Assembly (NCBI RefSeq): GCF_014204515.1
Contig: NZ_JACHLI010000004.1
Coordinates: forward strand, 1-64,000
Direction: 5' to 3'
DNA from: Pseudomonas nitroreducens
GTDB lineage: Bacteria > Pseudomonadota > Gammaproteobacteria > Pseudomonadales > Pseudomonadaceae
DNA: 64,000 nucleotides
This document shows, piece after piece, positions 9,761 through 19,500 of this stretch. Positions within the stretch are counted from its first letter, which is position 1; each line of letters opens with the position of its first letter. The notes below the pieces were generated by a model. The model saw nothing but the letters and a program-made list of their open reading frames with translations. It ran no database searches and had not been told where the DNA came from. A program made the translations under genes and the position numbers.

Positions 9761-10714
9761 TCAGGCGGGGGCCTGGTTGATCTCCACCGTGATGTGCGCC
9801 AGTTCCTCGTGCACCTGCAGGCGCTGGCGCACCAGGTCGGGCGTCAGGCCGCCATCGCTGGCCAGGCTGAGGATGCAGGCGTAGCGCGATTTGCCCACGC
9901 GCCACAGGTGCAGGTCAGTGATGCGTGCAGGGACCGGCAGTTCGGCGACCACTTCGCGAATCTCCTCGACCACCGGGTCGTTCATCTCCGCGTCGAGCAG
10001 CACCCGGCCGCTCTGCCTGAGCAGGCCGACCGACCAGACGGCCACCAGCACGGCGCCGACGATGCCCATCAACGGATCGAGCCAGGCGGCGCCCCAGATC
10101 AGGCCGCCGATCAGGGCGATGATCGCGGCGACCGAGGTGGCGGCATCGGCGAGCACGTGCAGGTAGGCGGCGCGCAGGTTCAGGTCATGGCCGTGGTCGT
10201 GGTGATGGTCATGTCCGTGGTGATGATCGTGGCCGTGCCCATGGTCGTGATGGTGGTGTTCGCCGCGCAGCAGCCAGGCGCAGGCGAGGTTCACCAGTAG
10301 GCCGAGGACGGCGATGGCAATCGCCTGCTGGTAGTGGATGGGCGATGGAGCGAGCAGCCGCGCCACGGACTCGAACAGCATCAGCGCCGCCACGCCCAGC
10401 AGCAGGATGGCGCTGGTGTAACTGGCCAGTACCTCGATCTTGAAAGTGCCGAAGGCGAAGCGCGCGTCGCCCTTGAAGCGCCGCGCCGCCACGTAGGCGA
10501 AGAACGCCAGGCCCAGTGCCAGGGCGTGGGAGCTCATGTGCCAGCCATCGGCGAGCAGCGCCATGGAGTTGAAGATCCAGCCGCCGGCGATCTCCACCAG
10601 CATCATCACCACGGTCAGCAGCGCGGCGCGCAGGGTGTTGCGTTCGGCCAGGGGGTTGCCTTCGTGGAACTGGTGGTCGTGGCGGCCGTCTTGCGGGTGG
10701 GTGGCGTGCTGCAT
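9761..10714 (-). CDS. dmeF: Cation diffusion facilitator, DmeF-like Ni/Co efflux pump
   Basis: The 317-residue CDF transporter exports divalent metal in exchange for protons. The first metal-site helix carries LLADGWHMSSHALAL and the second HVLADAATSVAAI, the paired H/D sites of the family. A cytosolic loop of about 25 residues between the fourth and fifth helices consists almost only of His and Asp (HHHHDHGHGHDHHHG...), typical of metal-buffering CDF loops. A cytoplasmic domain with LHLWRVGKSRYAC ends the protein. The divergent partner is an RcnR-type repressor with the Ni/Co ligand set, which argues for nickel/cobalt (DmeF) rather than zinc (CzcD). The start is ATG 10714, 28 bases from the operator. 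Confidence 0.85.
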   Translation of the reverse strand: MQHATHPQDGRHDHQFHEGNPLAERNTLRAALLTVVMMLVEIAGGWIFNSMALLADGWHMSSHALALGLAFFAYVAARRFKGDARFAFGTFKIEVLASYTSAILLLGVAALMLFESVARLLAPSPIHYQQAIAIAVLGLLVNLACAWLLRGEHHHHDHGHGHDHHHGHDHHHDHGHDLNLRAAYLHVLADAATSVAAIIALIGGLIWGAAWLDPLMGIVGAVLVAVWSVGLLRQSGRVLLDAEMNDPVVEEIREVVAELPVPARITDLHLWRVGKSRYACILSLASDGGLTPDLVRQRLQVHEELAHITVEINQAPA

Positions 10715-10741
10715 GATGATGGTCCACAGAGTCGATATAGA

Positions 10742-10756
10742 TACTATACCCCAGTA
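10742..10756. promoter_or_regulatory. RcnR/DmeR-type operator between dmeF and its repressor
   Basis: On the minus strand the site reads TACTGGGGTATAGTA: TACT, a G tract, then AGTA. This matches the RcnR-class consensus of TACT-G6-N-AGTA in layout and falls in the 60-bp divergent promoter region, so one bound tetramer could close both promoters. The match to metal-responsive CsoR/RcnR sites is from known family behaviour; binding here is inference. Confidence 0.75.
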
Positions 10757-10774
10757 TACCTTTGGAGTTTTGCC

Positions 10775-11050
10775 GTGGGACATACCATCAAGGACCAGAA
10801 GAAGCTGCTGACCCGGGTGCGGCGCATCAAGGGCCAGAGCGAGGCGCTGGAACGGGCGCTGGAGGCCGGCAGCGAATGCGCGGCGATCCTGCAGCAGATC
10901 GCCGCCATCCGCGGGGCGGTGAATGGCCTGATGGCCGAGGTGCTCGAAGGCCATCTGCGCGACCACCTGGGCGCCGAGGACCGTACCGCTGTGCAGCGCC
11001 ACGAGGACCTGGAGCAGGTCATGGGCGTGCTGCGCTCTTATCTGAAATAG
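10775..11050 (+). CDS. dmeR: RcnR/DmeR-type Ni/Co-responsive repressor (CsoR/RcnR family)
   Basis: The 91-residue, all-helical protein (DUF156 family) has the complete RcnR metal-ligand set: His3 (GHTIKD), Cys35 (SECAA), His60 and His64 (EGHLRDHL). The stretch CAAILQQIAAIRGAVNGLM is close to E. coli RcnR. Metal binding releases DNA and turns on the divergent exporter. The start is GTG 10775, preceded by TTGGAG. Formaldehyde-type FrmR and copper-type CsoR differ at positions 3 or 64, so nickel or cobalt is the most probable effector. Confidence 0.9.
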   Translation: MGHTIKDQKKLLTRVRRIKGQSEALERALEAGSECAAILQQIAAIRGAVNGLMAEVLEGHLRDHLGAEDRTAVQRHEDLEQVMGVLRSYLK

Positions 11051-11119
11051 AACGGCAGCGGGCGCCTTGAAGTAGGGCAACTGCAGGCGCTTTGAAGTGG
11101 AGCAGCTGCTGGAACTCGA

Positions 11120-11350
11120 TCAGTTGGACAGGCGCACTGCCAGCTCGTCGGCTTCCTCGGTCCAGTCCGAATCCTGCTGCAGCGCCTCGCGCAGGAACTG
11201 CGCCTGGGCCTTGTTCCAGAATGGCGCCTCCGGCAGCTTCTGGCCCTCGACGAGGCGATGGCTGCCGAGGAAGGCGTCGATGTCCTTGCGCCCGTCGGGC
11301 AGGCCGAGTTGCTTGAACAGGGCGCTCAGGCTGTGCTGGCTGGTATCCAT
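11120..11350 (-). CDS. DUF2789 family protein
   Basis: The 76-residue protein MDTSQHSLSALFKQLGLPDG... with APFWNKAQAQFLREAL and a closing ELAVRLSN follows the DUF2789 pattern found in many gamma-proteobacteria. It has no signal peptide or membrane segment; function unknown. ATG 11350 has AGGAGATCGTC upstream, which decides it over the longer frame. It is a single gene between the metal repressor and an MFS transporter. Confidence 0.82.
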   Translation of the reverse strand: MDTSQHSLSALFKQLGLPDGRKDIDAFLGSHRLVEGQKLPEAPFWNKAQAQFLREALQQDSDWTEEADELAVRLSN

Positions 11351-11517
11351 GACGATCTCCTGGGTTGACTGGGAATGTGCCGCCGCGGCGCGGCCTGGGA
11401 ACAACTATAGGAGCCCCTGGCGGCGCGCAAGGTTCGGATTGGCAAGTCGGGCGGAAATCGATAGCCTGCTTTCAATCTACCTGCCCTTCGTGCTGCCACC
11501 CACCGTCAGGCCCGTCC

Positions 11518-12720
11518 ATGAGCTCGTCCGAGCAGCGAACCGCCGCCGTCACCCTGCGCATCCTCGCCACCGTCCTCTTCACCTTCGTCCTGTTCCTGAG
11601 CATCGGCCTGCTGCTGCCGGTGCTGCCCGGTTTCGTCCACGAGGGGCTGGGCTACTCCACCGTGGTCGCCGGCGGGGTGATCGGCCTGCAATACATCGCC
11701 ACCCTCGTCTCGCGTCCGCTGGCCGGCTACCTGACCGATACCCATGGCGCCAAGCGCGCGGTGCTGCAGGGCCTGGCCGTGCTGGGCGGCGGTGGCGTAC
11801 TGGTGCTGGCCTCCACCAGCCTGGAAGCGCTGCCCTGGATGAGCCTGATCCTGCTGCTCGCCAGCCGCTTGCTGTTCGGCCTGGCCCAGGGGTTGCTGGG
11901 GATCGGCACGGCGAGTTGGGGCATTGCCCTGGTCGGCACGCAGAACACCGCGAAGGTGATTTCCTGGAATGGCATCGTCAGCTACGGCGGTATCGCCATC
12001 GGTGCGCCGCTGGGCGTCATGATGTCGGCGTCGATCGGCCTGTGGAGCCTGGGCGTGAGCATCCTCGCACTGACTCTGCTGGGCTGGCTGGCCGCCCGTG
12101 GACGAGACGAGGTGCCGACCATCGCCGGCACGCGCATGGCTTTCCACGCGGTGCTCGGCCGCGTGCTGCCTTACGGCCTGTGCGTGATGCTCGGCTCCAT
12201 CGGCTTCGGCACCTTGGCGACTTTCATCACCCTCTATTACGGCAGCCAGGGCTGGGCCAATCCGGCCTGGTGCCTGACTGCCTTCGGCGTCTGCTTCGTC
12301 GGTGCACGACTGATCTTCTCCGGCATGGTCAACCGCTTCGGCGGCTTTGCCGTGGCGGTGGTCTGCCTGGGCGTGGAGGTGTTCGGCCTGCTGCTGCTGT
12401 GGCAGGCACCGGGACCGGGCTTCGCCCTGCTGGGCGCGGCGTTGACCGGTTGCGGCCTGTCGCTGGTCTATCCCTCGCTGGGCGTCGAGGCGGTGCTGCG
12501 CATCCCGGCCAGCAGCCGCAGCGCCGGGCTGGGGGCCTACGCGCTGTTCTTCGACCTGGCGATGGGCATTGCCGGCCCGCTCATGGGCCTGGTCGCCGCG
12601 CGTAATGGCTATGCGTCGATCTTCCTGGTGGCAGCGGGGCTGGCCCTGTGCGGCTTCCTTATCTGCTTCGGCCTGCTGCGCTTCACCCGCCAGCAGCACG
12701 AGGAGCTGCCCAAGGACTGA
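11518..12720 (+). CDS. Major facilitator superfamily exporter (YfcJ/YhhS-like)
   Basis: The 400-residue protein has twelve predicted membrane helices. Motif A after helix 2 appears as SRPLAGYLTDTHGAKRAVLQ, and the overall look (LATVLFTFVLFLSIGLLLPV at the start) is that of the YhhS/YfcJ group of drug/arabinose-type efflux proteins. The substrate cannot be told from sequence. The start ATG 11518 gives a short charged head before helix 1. It stands alone and is followed by a REP pair. In P. aeruginosa a transporter gene lies in the comparable place (PA4289 from memory). Confidence 0.85.
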   Translation: MSSSEQRTAAVTLRILATVLFTFVLFLSIGLLLPVLPGFVHEGLGYSTVVAGGVIGLQYIATLVSRPLAGYLTDTHGAKRAVLQGLAVLGGGGVLVLASTSLEALPWMSLILLLASRLLFGLAQGLLGIGTASWGIALVGTQNTAKVISWNGIVSYGGIAIGAPLGVMMSASIGLWSLGVSILALTLLGWLAARGRDEVPTIAGTRMAFHAVLGRVLPYGLCVMLGSIGFGTLATFITLYYGSQGWANPAWCLTAFGVCFVGARLIFSGMVNRFGGFAVAVVCLGVEVFGLLLLWQAPGPGFALLGAALTGCGLSLVYPSLGVEAVLRIPASSRSAGLGAYALFFDLAMGIAGPLMGLVAARNGYASIFLVAAGLALCGFLICFGLLRFTRQQHEELPKD

Positions 12721-12734
12721 ACCCCAAGGGTGCG

Positions 12735-12813
12735 TGGGAGCGGACTCCGTCCGCGACAGGTCTCGGGCGCGCCGGGAATCCATCGCGGACGCAGTCCGCT
12801 CCTACGCCAGGGT
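12735..12813. repeat. REP pair (inverted GGAGCGGACTCCGTCCGC elements)
   Basis: Two copies of the Pseudomonas REP core face each other: GGGAGCGGACTCCGTCCGCG at about 12736-12755 and its inverted partner around 12785-12810. Such REPINs sit between genes and may form a hairpin in both mRNAs. The same family appears at 14463-14536, 35139-36213 and 50396-50420. Confidence 0.85.
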
Positions 12814-12814
12814 C

Positions 12815-13432
12815 TTACACGGGCGGGAAAGCCTGGAACGCTTCCAGCGCCTCGGCCTGTTCCGCCCAATCACGCACCGCCGGATAGCTGTCCGCCGGGA
12901 TGTCTTCCGAGTGCAGCAACTGCACGAAGGTCCAGGCCACGGCGATGCTCAGGCCGGCCTGGTCCAGCGGCGCGCCGGGGTCCAGCGACATCCCGCGCAG
13001 CTCGCTTTCCAGCTGTGCGAGGGCGGCGTGCAGTTGCTGGTCGACGCGTTCCTGCCAACTGGCGAGCTGCCTGTCCTGCGGCCGCTGCTGCTCGTAGTAG
13101 CGCTGCACCGCCTTTTCCATCACCGCCAGGGCCAGGCCCAGCAGGCGCGTGGCATGCAGCCGCGCGGCGGGCTCGGTGGGCATCAGGCTGCGCCCGGCCA
13201 GGTGTTCCAGGCAATCGATGATCAATGTGGAATCCATCAGCACCTGGCCGTCGCCCATGACCAGCGTTGGCGCCTTCACCACCGGATTGATGCCGCGGAA
13301 TTCCTCGTAGGTGCGGAATACCGACAGCGACTGGTGGCTGAACTCGATGCCGAGCAGGCGCAGGGTGATGGCGACGCGGCGCACGTAGGGCGAGTCGAGC
13401 ATGCCGATCAGGTGCGGAAGCTTCTGTTGCAT
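12815..13432 (-). CDS. Glutathione S-transferase
   Basis: The 205-residue protein has a thioredoxin-like N-terminal domain (HLIGMLDSPYVRRVAITLRL, with SPYVRR at the usual glutathione site and the cis-Pro motif VKAPTLVMGD; DSTLII binds the gamma-glutamyl part) and an all-helical C-terminal domain. It would join glutathione to electrophiles or act on a related substrate; the class is not clear. The ATG at 13432 is used because AGGA lies seven bases before it. It is divergent from a GcvA-like LysR regulator, which may control it. Confidence 0.87.
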   Translation of the reverse strand: MQQKLPHLIGMLDSPYVRRVAITLRLLGIEFSHQSLSVFRTYEEFRGINPVVKAPTLVMGDGQVLMDSTLIIDCLEHLAGRSLMPTEPAARLHATRLLGLALAVMEKAVQRYYEQQRPQDRQLASWQERVDQQLHAALAQLESELRGMSLDPGAPLDQAGLSIAVAWTFVQLLHSEDIPADSYPAVRDWAEQAEALEAFQAFPPV

Positions 13433-13559
13433 GGGCACATCCTGTTAGTGGAAATTGCAGCCTGGTTGCGCGACTGTGCGCGCGTTGGCCATGAATCTAG
13501 CGGCTTTGGTCGCTGGGAAATAGCGACGATTAATGACCGTTCCGGTTAGGAAAACTTAC

Positions 13560-14450
13560 ATGAGCGCAGTGCCGCCGCTTTCCGCCCTGCGCAGTTTCGA
13601 AGCCGTTGCCCGGCTTGGCAGCGTGACCCTCGCTGCCAGCGAACTGCATGTCACCCACTCGGCCGTCAGCCAGCAGATACGCCAGCTGGAAAGCCTGCTC
13701 GGAGTCACCTTGCTGCAGCGCGAGGGCCGCGGCCTGCGTCTGAGCGAGGAAGGGCGGCTCTACGCCCTGCAGGTACGCGGCGCCCTGCGCGACATCGCCG
13801 AGGCGACCCGCCTGGCCAAGGCGCGTCCGGGCGAGGACGAACTGGTGGTGGCGGTTACCCCGGCCTTCGGCCAGAAGTGGCTGCTGCCGCGCCTGCCGGG
13901 CTTTCGCGCGACTTATCCACAGTACCGCCTGCGCCTGCTGGCCAGCCTGGAGGTGATGGACCTGCGCCAGGGGCTGGCGGACGTCGCGGTGCGCATCGGC
14001 CAGGGCCACTGGGAAGGGCTGGCCCAGGAGCGTCTGTTCGAGGACGAGGTGGTGGTCGTTGCCGCGCCGGATTTCAATGGCGGCCAGCTGCCCCGCAGCC
14101 CGGCGGAGATCCTTCGCTGCCCGCGCATCACCGGCTTCGAATCCTGGCTGGACTGGTGCCAGGCCGCTGGCGTGGCGGTGCCGCAGGAGCCGGCGGAGTT
14201 CGTGGTCAACGATTCCAACCTGAGCATCGAAGCGGTGCGCCTGGGACAGGGCATCGGCCTGGAACGCCGCAGCCTGGTGGCGGGTGCGCTGGCAAGCGGG
14301 GAACTGGTGGCGCTAAGCGACCTGCGCGTGCCCTACGGCTTCCCCTACTGGCTGGTGTGGCCCGAGCGCGAGGCGACCCAGGCCAAGGTCGCGGCGTTCG
14401 CCGGATGGCTGGCAGGCGAGGTCGAAAGCTACCTGCGAACTATCGTCTGA
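13560..14450 (+). CDS. LysR-family regulator (GcvA-like subgroup)
   Basis: The 296-residue protein has an N-terminal winged helix-turn-helix (LSALRSFEAVARLGSVTLAA, then HVTHSAVSQQIRQLESLLGV) and a periplasmic-binding-like effector domain. The features LRSFEAVARLGS and VAVTPAFGQKWLLPRL belong to the GcvA/AmpR-like subgroup. ATG 13560 has AGGA eight bases upstream; an earlier ATG at 13533 has none. The divergent GST gene 127 bases away is its probable target. The effector is unknown. Confidence 0.9.
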   Translation: MSAVPPLSALRSFEAVARLGSVTLAASELHVTHSAVSQQIRQLESLLGVTLLQREGRGLRLSEEGRLYALQVRGALRDIAEATRLAKARPGEDELVVAVTPAFGQKWLLPRLPGFRATYPQYRLRLLASLEVMDLRQGLADVAVRIGQGHWEGLAQERLFEDEVVVVAAPDFNGGQLPRSPAEILRCPRITGFESWLDWCQAAGVAVPQEPAEFVVNDSNLSIEAVRLGQGIGLERRSLVAGALASGELVALSDLRVPYGFPYWLVWPEREATQAKVAAFAGWLAGEVESYLRTIV

Positions 14451-14462
14451 GGCGGGCAACAC

Positions 14463-14536
14463 GTAGGAGCGGACTCCGTCCGCGATAGCTCCGCGTCGCA
14501 CCGGAAACCATCGCGGACACAGTCCGCTCCTACACA
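14463..14536. repeat. REP pair
   Basis: GTAGGAGCGGACTCCGTCCG at 14463-14482 and an inverted copy ending at about 14534 (CGCGGACACAGTCCGCTCCT) flank a 25-base middle. It fills the gap between the converging LysR and ppk2 genes and may serve as their terminator. Confidence 0.85.
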
Positions 14537-14567
14537 GCAGGCCGGCAGAACGAGGGCCCTTGCGGCC

Positions 14568-15386
14568 TCAGAAAGGCTCGTCGACGTAGTGGAACGGATA
14601 GTCCGGGCTCTTGTACTTGCCGATCCTGCCGCGCTTGGGCAGCTTCACTTCCTCGCGCGGCAGCGACTTGTACGGCACGTGCTTGAGGATGTGGCTGATG
14701 ACGTTCAGGCGCACGCGCTTCTTGTCCTCCGAGCGCGCGACGAACCAGGGCGCCCAGGGCGAGTCGGTGGCTGCGAACATCAGGTCGCGGGCGCGGGTGT
14801 AGTCATCCCAGCGGGTGTAGGACTTCACGTCCATGGGCGACAGCTTCCAGATCTTCCGGCCGTCAGTGATGCGGTCCTCCAGGCGGCGCGCCTGCTCCTG
14901 CGGGCTGACTTCCAGCCAGTACTTGAGCAGGACGATCCCCGACTCGGTGAGCATGCGCTCGAACAGCGGGGTGACGGCGAGGAACTTGTCCGCCTGCTCC
15001 TCGGTGCAGAAGCCCATGACCCGCTCGACGCCGGCGCGGTTGTACCAGCTGCGGTCGAAGATCACCACTTCGCCGGCCGAGGGCAGGTGCTTGACGTAGC
15101 GCTGGGCGTAGAGCTGGGATTTCTCCCGCTCGGTGGGCGCGGGCAGCGCCACCACGCGAAATACCCGCGGGCTGACCCGCTCGGTGATGGCCTTGATGGT
15201 GCCGCCCTTGCCGGCCCCATCGCGGCCCTCGAAGATGATGCAGACCTTCAGACCCTTGTGCACCACCCACTCCTGCAGCTTGACCAGCTCCACCGAGAGC
15301 TGGCGCAGGTGCTCCTCGTAGTCCTTGTTCTTCATCTTCACGGCCTGTTCGGGGGCCGGGTTCTTTGCCTTGCTCTTCTTGCCCAT
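14568..15386 (-). CDS. ppk2: Polyphosphate kinase 2
   Basis: The 272-residue enzyme transfers phosphate between polyphosphate and nucleotides (PPK2 family, usually making GTP or ATP from polyphosphate). Walker A is EGRDGAGKGG near 53-62, Walker B FDRSWYNRAGVERVMGFC, and the lid and base-binding parts follow (YWLEVSPQEQARRLEDR, KLSPMDVKSYTRWDDYTRAR). It is a single-domain, class I-like PPK2. The start ATG 15386 has a strong AAGGAGG upstream. P. aeruginosa has several paralogues; which one this is cannot be decided here. Confidence 0.92.
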   Translation of the reverse strand: MGKKSKAKNPAPEQAVKMKNKDYEEHLRQLSVELVKLQEWVVHKGLKVCIIFEGRDGAGKGGTIKAITERVSPRVFRVVALPAPTEREKSQLYAQRYVKHLPSAGEVVIFDRSWYNRAGVERVMGFCTEEQADKFLAVTPLFERMLTESGIVLLKYWLEVSPQEQARRLEDRITDGRKIWKLSPMDVKSYTRWDDYTRARDLMFAATDSPWAPWFVARSEDKKRVRLNVISHILKHVPYKSLPREEVKLPKRGRIGKYKSPDYPFHYVDEPF

Positions 15387-15617
15387 CACGTCCTCCTTGG
15401 GACACGCATCGTGGCATTGAGCATAGCGGCTGGCGGCGATCGAGCCGGTTCGAACATCCCGCGCGAAGGCGAGATCAGATTGTTCGCCTTGCCGCTTCTT
15501 GGCATTCCTACATCCTCGCCGTGAAAACCGCAGCAAAGTCGCTGAGCTCGACGTTCCTTAAGCCAGCCGCAAGGCACTCCGAGCACTCTACCGCCGTCAT
15601 TTCGCCGCGAGCTCGCC

Positions 15618-16472
15618 ATGCACCTGCGCTCCCTTCGCAACTCCATCCAGAAGGTGGTGGCACTGGCCACTGCTCCCCATCTGCACTGGCAATGGGCGCG
15701 CCAACGCCAGCGGCATCCGTTGCTGGATGTCTCCTACAAGGGCCAGACGATCTCTGCTCGGCGACACCGCAAGACCTATCTCTGTCGGCACTGGAACATC
15801 GCTCGCCGCCTGCGTGCGCTGCACGAGCACTATCAGCGGCTGGAGCAGTTGCCTCCGGCCTGGGCGGAGCGCCTGTTCGGCCTGCGGAGCATCGCCTTGT
15901 GCGATGTGGAGCTGAAGGGCGGCGGGCAGTTGCACCTGTCCCTGGAACCCTCGGAGTTCGCCAAGGAGGGCGAGTTGGGCGTGTTCCTGCGCGATGCGCT
16001 GGGAGAGCGCCTGTACTCGCTGAGCTTCTGCCTGGGCAAGGATTGCATCCTGATCGGCGGCCTGCAGGGGCCACGCCCCAGCGTGGCGGAAGGCACGGTC
16101 AAATGGCTGGGCAAGGAGATGCATGGCCTGCGTCCGAAGAACCTGCTGATCTCCGCGCTCTACGAGTTGTCCCGCTGCCTGGGTGGTGCTTCGATCCTGG
16201 GCATCAGCGACGCGGCACACAGTTGCTCGGACAAGCTGCGCTCCAGCTACGACAGTTTCTGGCTGGAACTGCACGGCGTGCCCTACGAGCACTGCTGGTA
16301 TCGCCTGCCCGAGCTCGAGGCCGAACGCGACATCGCCGAGGTGAAGAGCCAGCGGCGCAGCGAGTTCCGACGTCGCGAGGCGCTGCGTGACCACGCCGTG
16401 GCCGAAATCCGCCGGGCCTGGGGCCTGGCGCTGGCTGCCGAGGTTCCGGCGAGCGGGCTGGCCCTGGCGTAA
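15618..16472 (+). CDS. VirK/YbjX family protein (DUF535)
   Basis: The 284-residue protein has the central DUF535 features: LSLEPSEFAKEGELGVFLRD, YSLSFCLGKDCILIGGLQGP, GLRPKNLLISALYELSRCLG and a C-terminal charged helix with ERDIAEVKSQRRSEFRRREA. Relatives (VirK, YbjX) affect surface proteins and resistance to antimicrobial peptides in enterobacteria, by an unknown mechanism. There is no signal peptide. It is a single gene with about 230 bases before it, divergent from ppk2, and 88 bases before recC. Confidence 0.85.
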   Translation: MHLRSLRNSIQKVVALATAPHLHWQWARQRQRHPLLDVSYKGQTISARRHRKTYLCRHWNIARRLRALHEHYQRLEQLPPAWAERLFGLRSIALCDVELKGGGQLHLSLEPSEFAKEGELGVFLRDALGERLYSLSFCLGKDCILIGGLQGPRPSVAEGTVKWLGKEMHGLRPKNLLISALYELSRCLGGASILGISDAAHSCSDKLRSSYDSFWLELHGVPYEHCWYRLPELEAERDIAEVKSQRRSEFRRREALRDHAVAEIRRAWGLALAAEVPASGLALA

Positions 16473-16560
16473 AAAGCTATCCCGTTCGGTCCTGTTTTGG
16501 TGAAATGCCCGTCATCCCCGGCGGGCGCTTCCAGTTGCCCGCTCCGCACCAGGAGACACG

Positions 16561-19500
16561 ATGAGCGAGCAGCGACTGACCCCCGGCCTGATGGTGATCC
16601 ACGGCAACCATCCGGAAGCGCTGCGCGACCTGCTGGTGCAATGGATGAGCCTGCACCCGCTGGCGCCGCTGGAAAATGAGGTCATCCTGGTGCAGAGCAA
16701 CGGCATCGCCCAGTGGCTGAAGCTGGCGCTGGGGCGCGATGTGGAGGAGGGCGGCTGCGGCGTCACCGCAGCGCTGGACGTGCAACTGCCGGCGCAATTC
16801 CTCTGGCGCGCCTATCGCGGCGCGCTGGGCCGCGATGAAATCCCCGAGGTCTCGGTGCTCGACAAGGGCCCGCTGACCTGGCGCCTGATGCGCCTGCTGC
16901 CGAGCCTGCTGGAGCAGGACGAATTCGCCACCCTGCAACGCTTCCTCGCCGATGACGCCGACCTGCGCAAGCGCCACCAGCTGGCCGAGCGCCTGGCCGA
17001 CCTGTTCGACCAGTACCAGGTCTACCGCGCCGACTGGCTGGAGGACTGGAGTCGTGGTGTCGACCAGTTGCGCCTGGCCAACGGCAGCGTGAAGGCACTG
17101 GATGCCGACAACCGCTGGCAGGCCGCGCTGTGGCGCGCGCTGCTTGAGGATGTCGGCGCCGAAGGCCTGGCCACCAGCCGTGCCGGCGTGCACGGGCGCT
17201 TCATCCAGAAGCTGAAGACGGCCGAGCAGCCCCTGCCGGGATTGCCGCGCCGGGTCGTGGTGTTCGGCATCTCCGCCATGCCGGCGCAGACGGTGGAGGC
17301 CCTCGCGGTGCTGGCGCGCCACGCCCAGGTGCTGCTCTGCGTGCACAACCCCTGTCGCCACCACTGGGCCGACATCGTTGCCGACAAGGACCTGCTGCGC
17401 CACGAGTACCGCCGCCAGCGCCGCCGCGCCGGCACCCCGGAACTGCTCAGCGACGACCAGCAGCACCAGTACGCCCAGCCGCTGCTGGCCGCCTGGGGCA
17501 AGCAGGGGCGCGACTACATCAACCTGCTCGACCAGTACGACGACCCGGAAAGCTACCGCGCGCGCCTGGGCGCAGTGGCCAACGGACGCATCGACCTGTT
17601 CAGCGAGGTGACGCCCAGCAGCCTGCTCGGCCAGCTGCAGGACGATATCCTCGAACTGCGGCCGATCAACGAGACCCGCGAACACTGGCCGGCAGTCGAC
17701 CCGCAGACCGATGACTCGCTGCGCTTCCATGTCGCCCACAGCGCCCAGCGCGAAGTGGAAATCCTCCACGACCAGCTGCTGGCGCGCTTCGACGCCGACC
17801 CGACGCTGCGCCCGCGCGACGTCATCGTCATGGTCCCGGACATCAACCCCTACGCGCCGCACATCGAGGCCGTGTTCGGCCAGTTGCCGCGCGACGACAA
17901 GCGCTTCATCCCCTACACCCTGGCCGACCAGGGCCAGCGCGGCCGCGAGCCGCTGCTGGTGGCGCTGGAGCACCTGCTGCGGCTGCCCGACAGTCGCTTC
18001 GCGGTGAGCGAAATCCTCGACTTGCTGGACGTCGCCGCCGTGCGGAAGCGTTTCGGCCTGGCCGACGCCGACCTGCCGCTGCTGCGCCGCTGGATCGACG
18101 GCGCCGGCGTGCGCTGGGGCCTCGACGGCCAGCAGCGCGAACGCCTCGGCCTGCCCGCCGCCGCTGAAGCCAACAGCTGGCGCTTCGGCCTGCGGCGCAT
18201 GCTGCTGGGCTTCGCGGTGGGCGAGGGCGACGCCTTCCAGGGCATCCAGCCCTACGCGGAAATCGGCGGACTCGACGCCGCCGCCCTCGGCCCGCTGGCC
18301 GGGCTGCTCGGCGCGTTGGAAAAGGCCTGCGAGCTGCTCGCCGAGGACGCCGATCCGGCGACCTGGGTGCAGCGCCTGCGCACCTTATTGGAGGACTTCT
18401 TCCAGGTCACCGACGACCACGACGAACTGCTCCGCCAGCAACTGCTGAACCTGCTCGAAGGCTGGCTGGAAACCTGTGGCCACGCCGGCTTCAGCGATCC
18501 GTTGCCGCTCTCGGTGGTACGCGAGGCCTGGCTCAGCGGCCTGGATGCCGGTGGCCTGAACCAGCGCTTCCTGGCCGGCGCGGTGAGCTTCTGCACGTTG
18601 ATGCCGATGCGCGCGATTCCCTTCCAGCTGGTCTGCCTGCTGGGCATGAACGACGGCGACTACCCGCGTCCGCAATCGCCGCTGGACTTCGACCTGATGC
18701 GCAACGACTACCGCCCTGGCGACCGTTCGCGCCGCGAGGACGACCGCTACCTGCTGCTCGAAGCGCTGCTCTCGGCGCGGCGCCAGCTCTATGTCAGCTG
18801 GGTCGGGCGGAGCATCCGCGACAACAGCGAGCGTCCGCCGTCGGTGCTGGTCGGCCAATTGCGCGACCACCTCGCCGCCGGCTGGCATAGCGCCGACGGT
18901 GGCGACCTGTTGCACGGCCTGACCCTGGAGCACCCGCTGCAGCCCTTCAGCCGTGCCTACTTCGAAACGCCTGGCGACCAGGGGATCGACGGCCTCTACA
19001 CCTATGCCCGCGAGTGGCGTGACGTGCACCGCGAGCAGGACGGCGAGACCAACGAAGCAGCGTTGCCGCCACCGGTGCTCGATGCGCCCATCGGCCTGCG
19101 CGTGCTCTCGGACTTCCTCGCCAACCCGGTCGGCGCCTTCTTCCTGCAGCGCCTCAAGGTGCGTTTCGGCGAAGAACAACTGATCGGCCAGGACGAGGAA
19201 CCGTTCGAGCTGAACGGCCTGGACGTCTGGCAATTGCAGTTCGAACTCTGCGAGCGCCTGCGCCCCTGGGTTGAACAGCATTGGCAGGACGAGCAACTGG
19301 CCGCGCAACTGAGCGCCCAGGTCGAGCGCCTGCGCCGCGAAGGCCGGCTGCCGCTGGCGGCCTTCGGCGACTTCTCCGCCCAGGCGCTGGTGGCGCCGTT
19401 GCACGATCTGCTGGCGCGCTACCGCGAACAGCTGGAGCACTGGGCTCAGGTGGAAGACGAACAGCGCGAACTCAACCATGAGCACGCCGGCATCGAACTG

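Noticed and set aside
10180..10260. Low-complexity ATG/GTG-rich DNA that looks like a tandem repeat
   Set aside because: It simply codes the His/Asp-rich loop of the CDF exporter.
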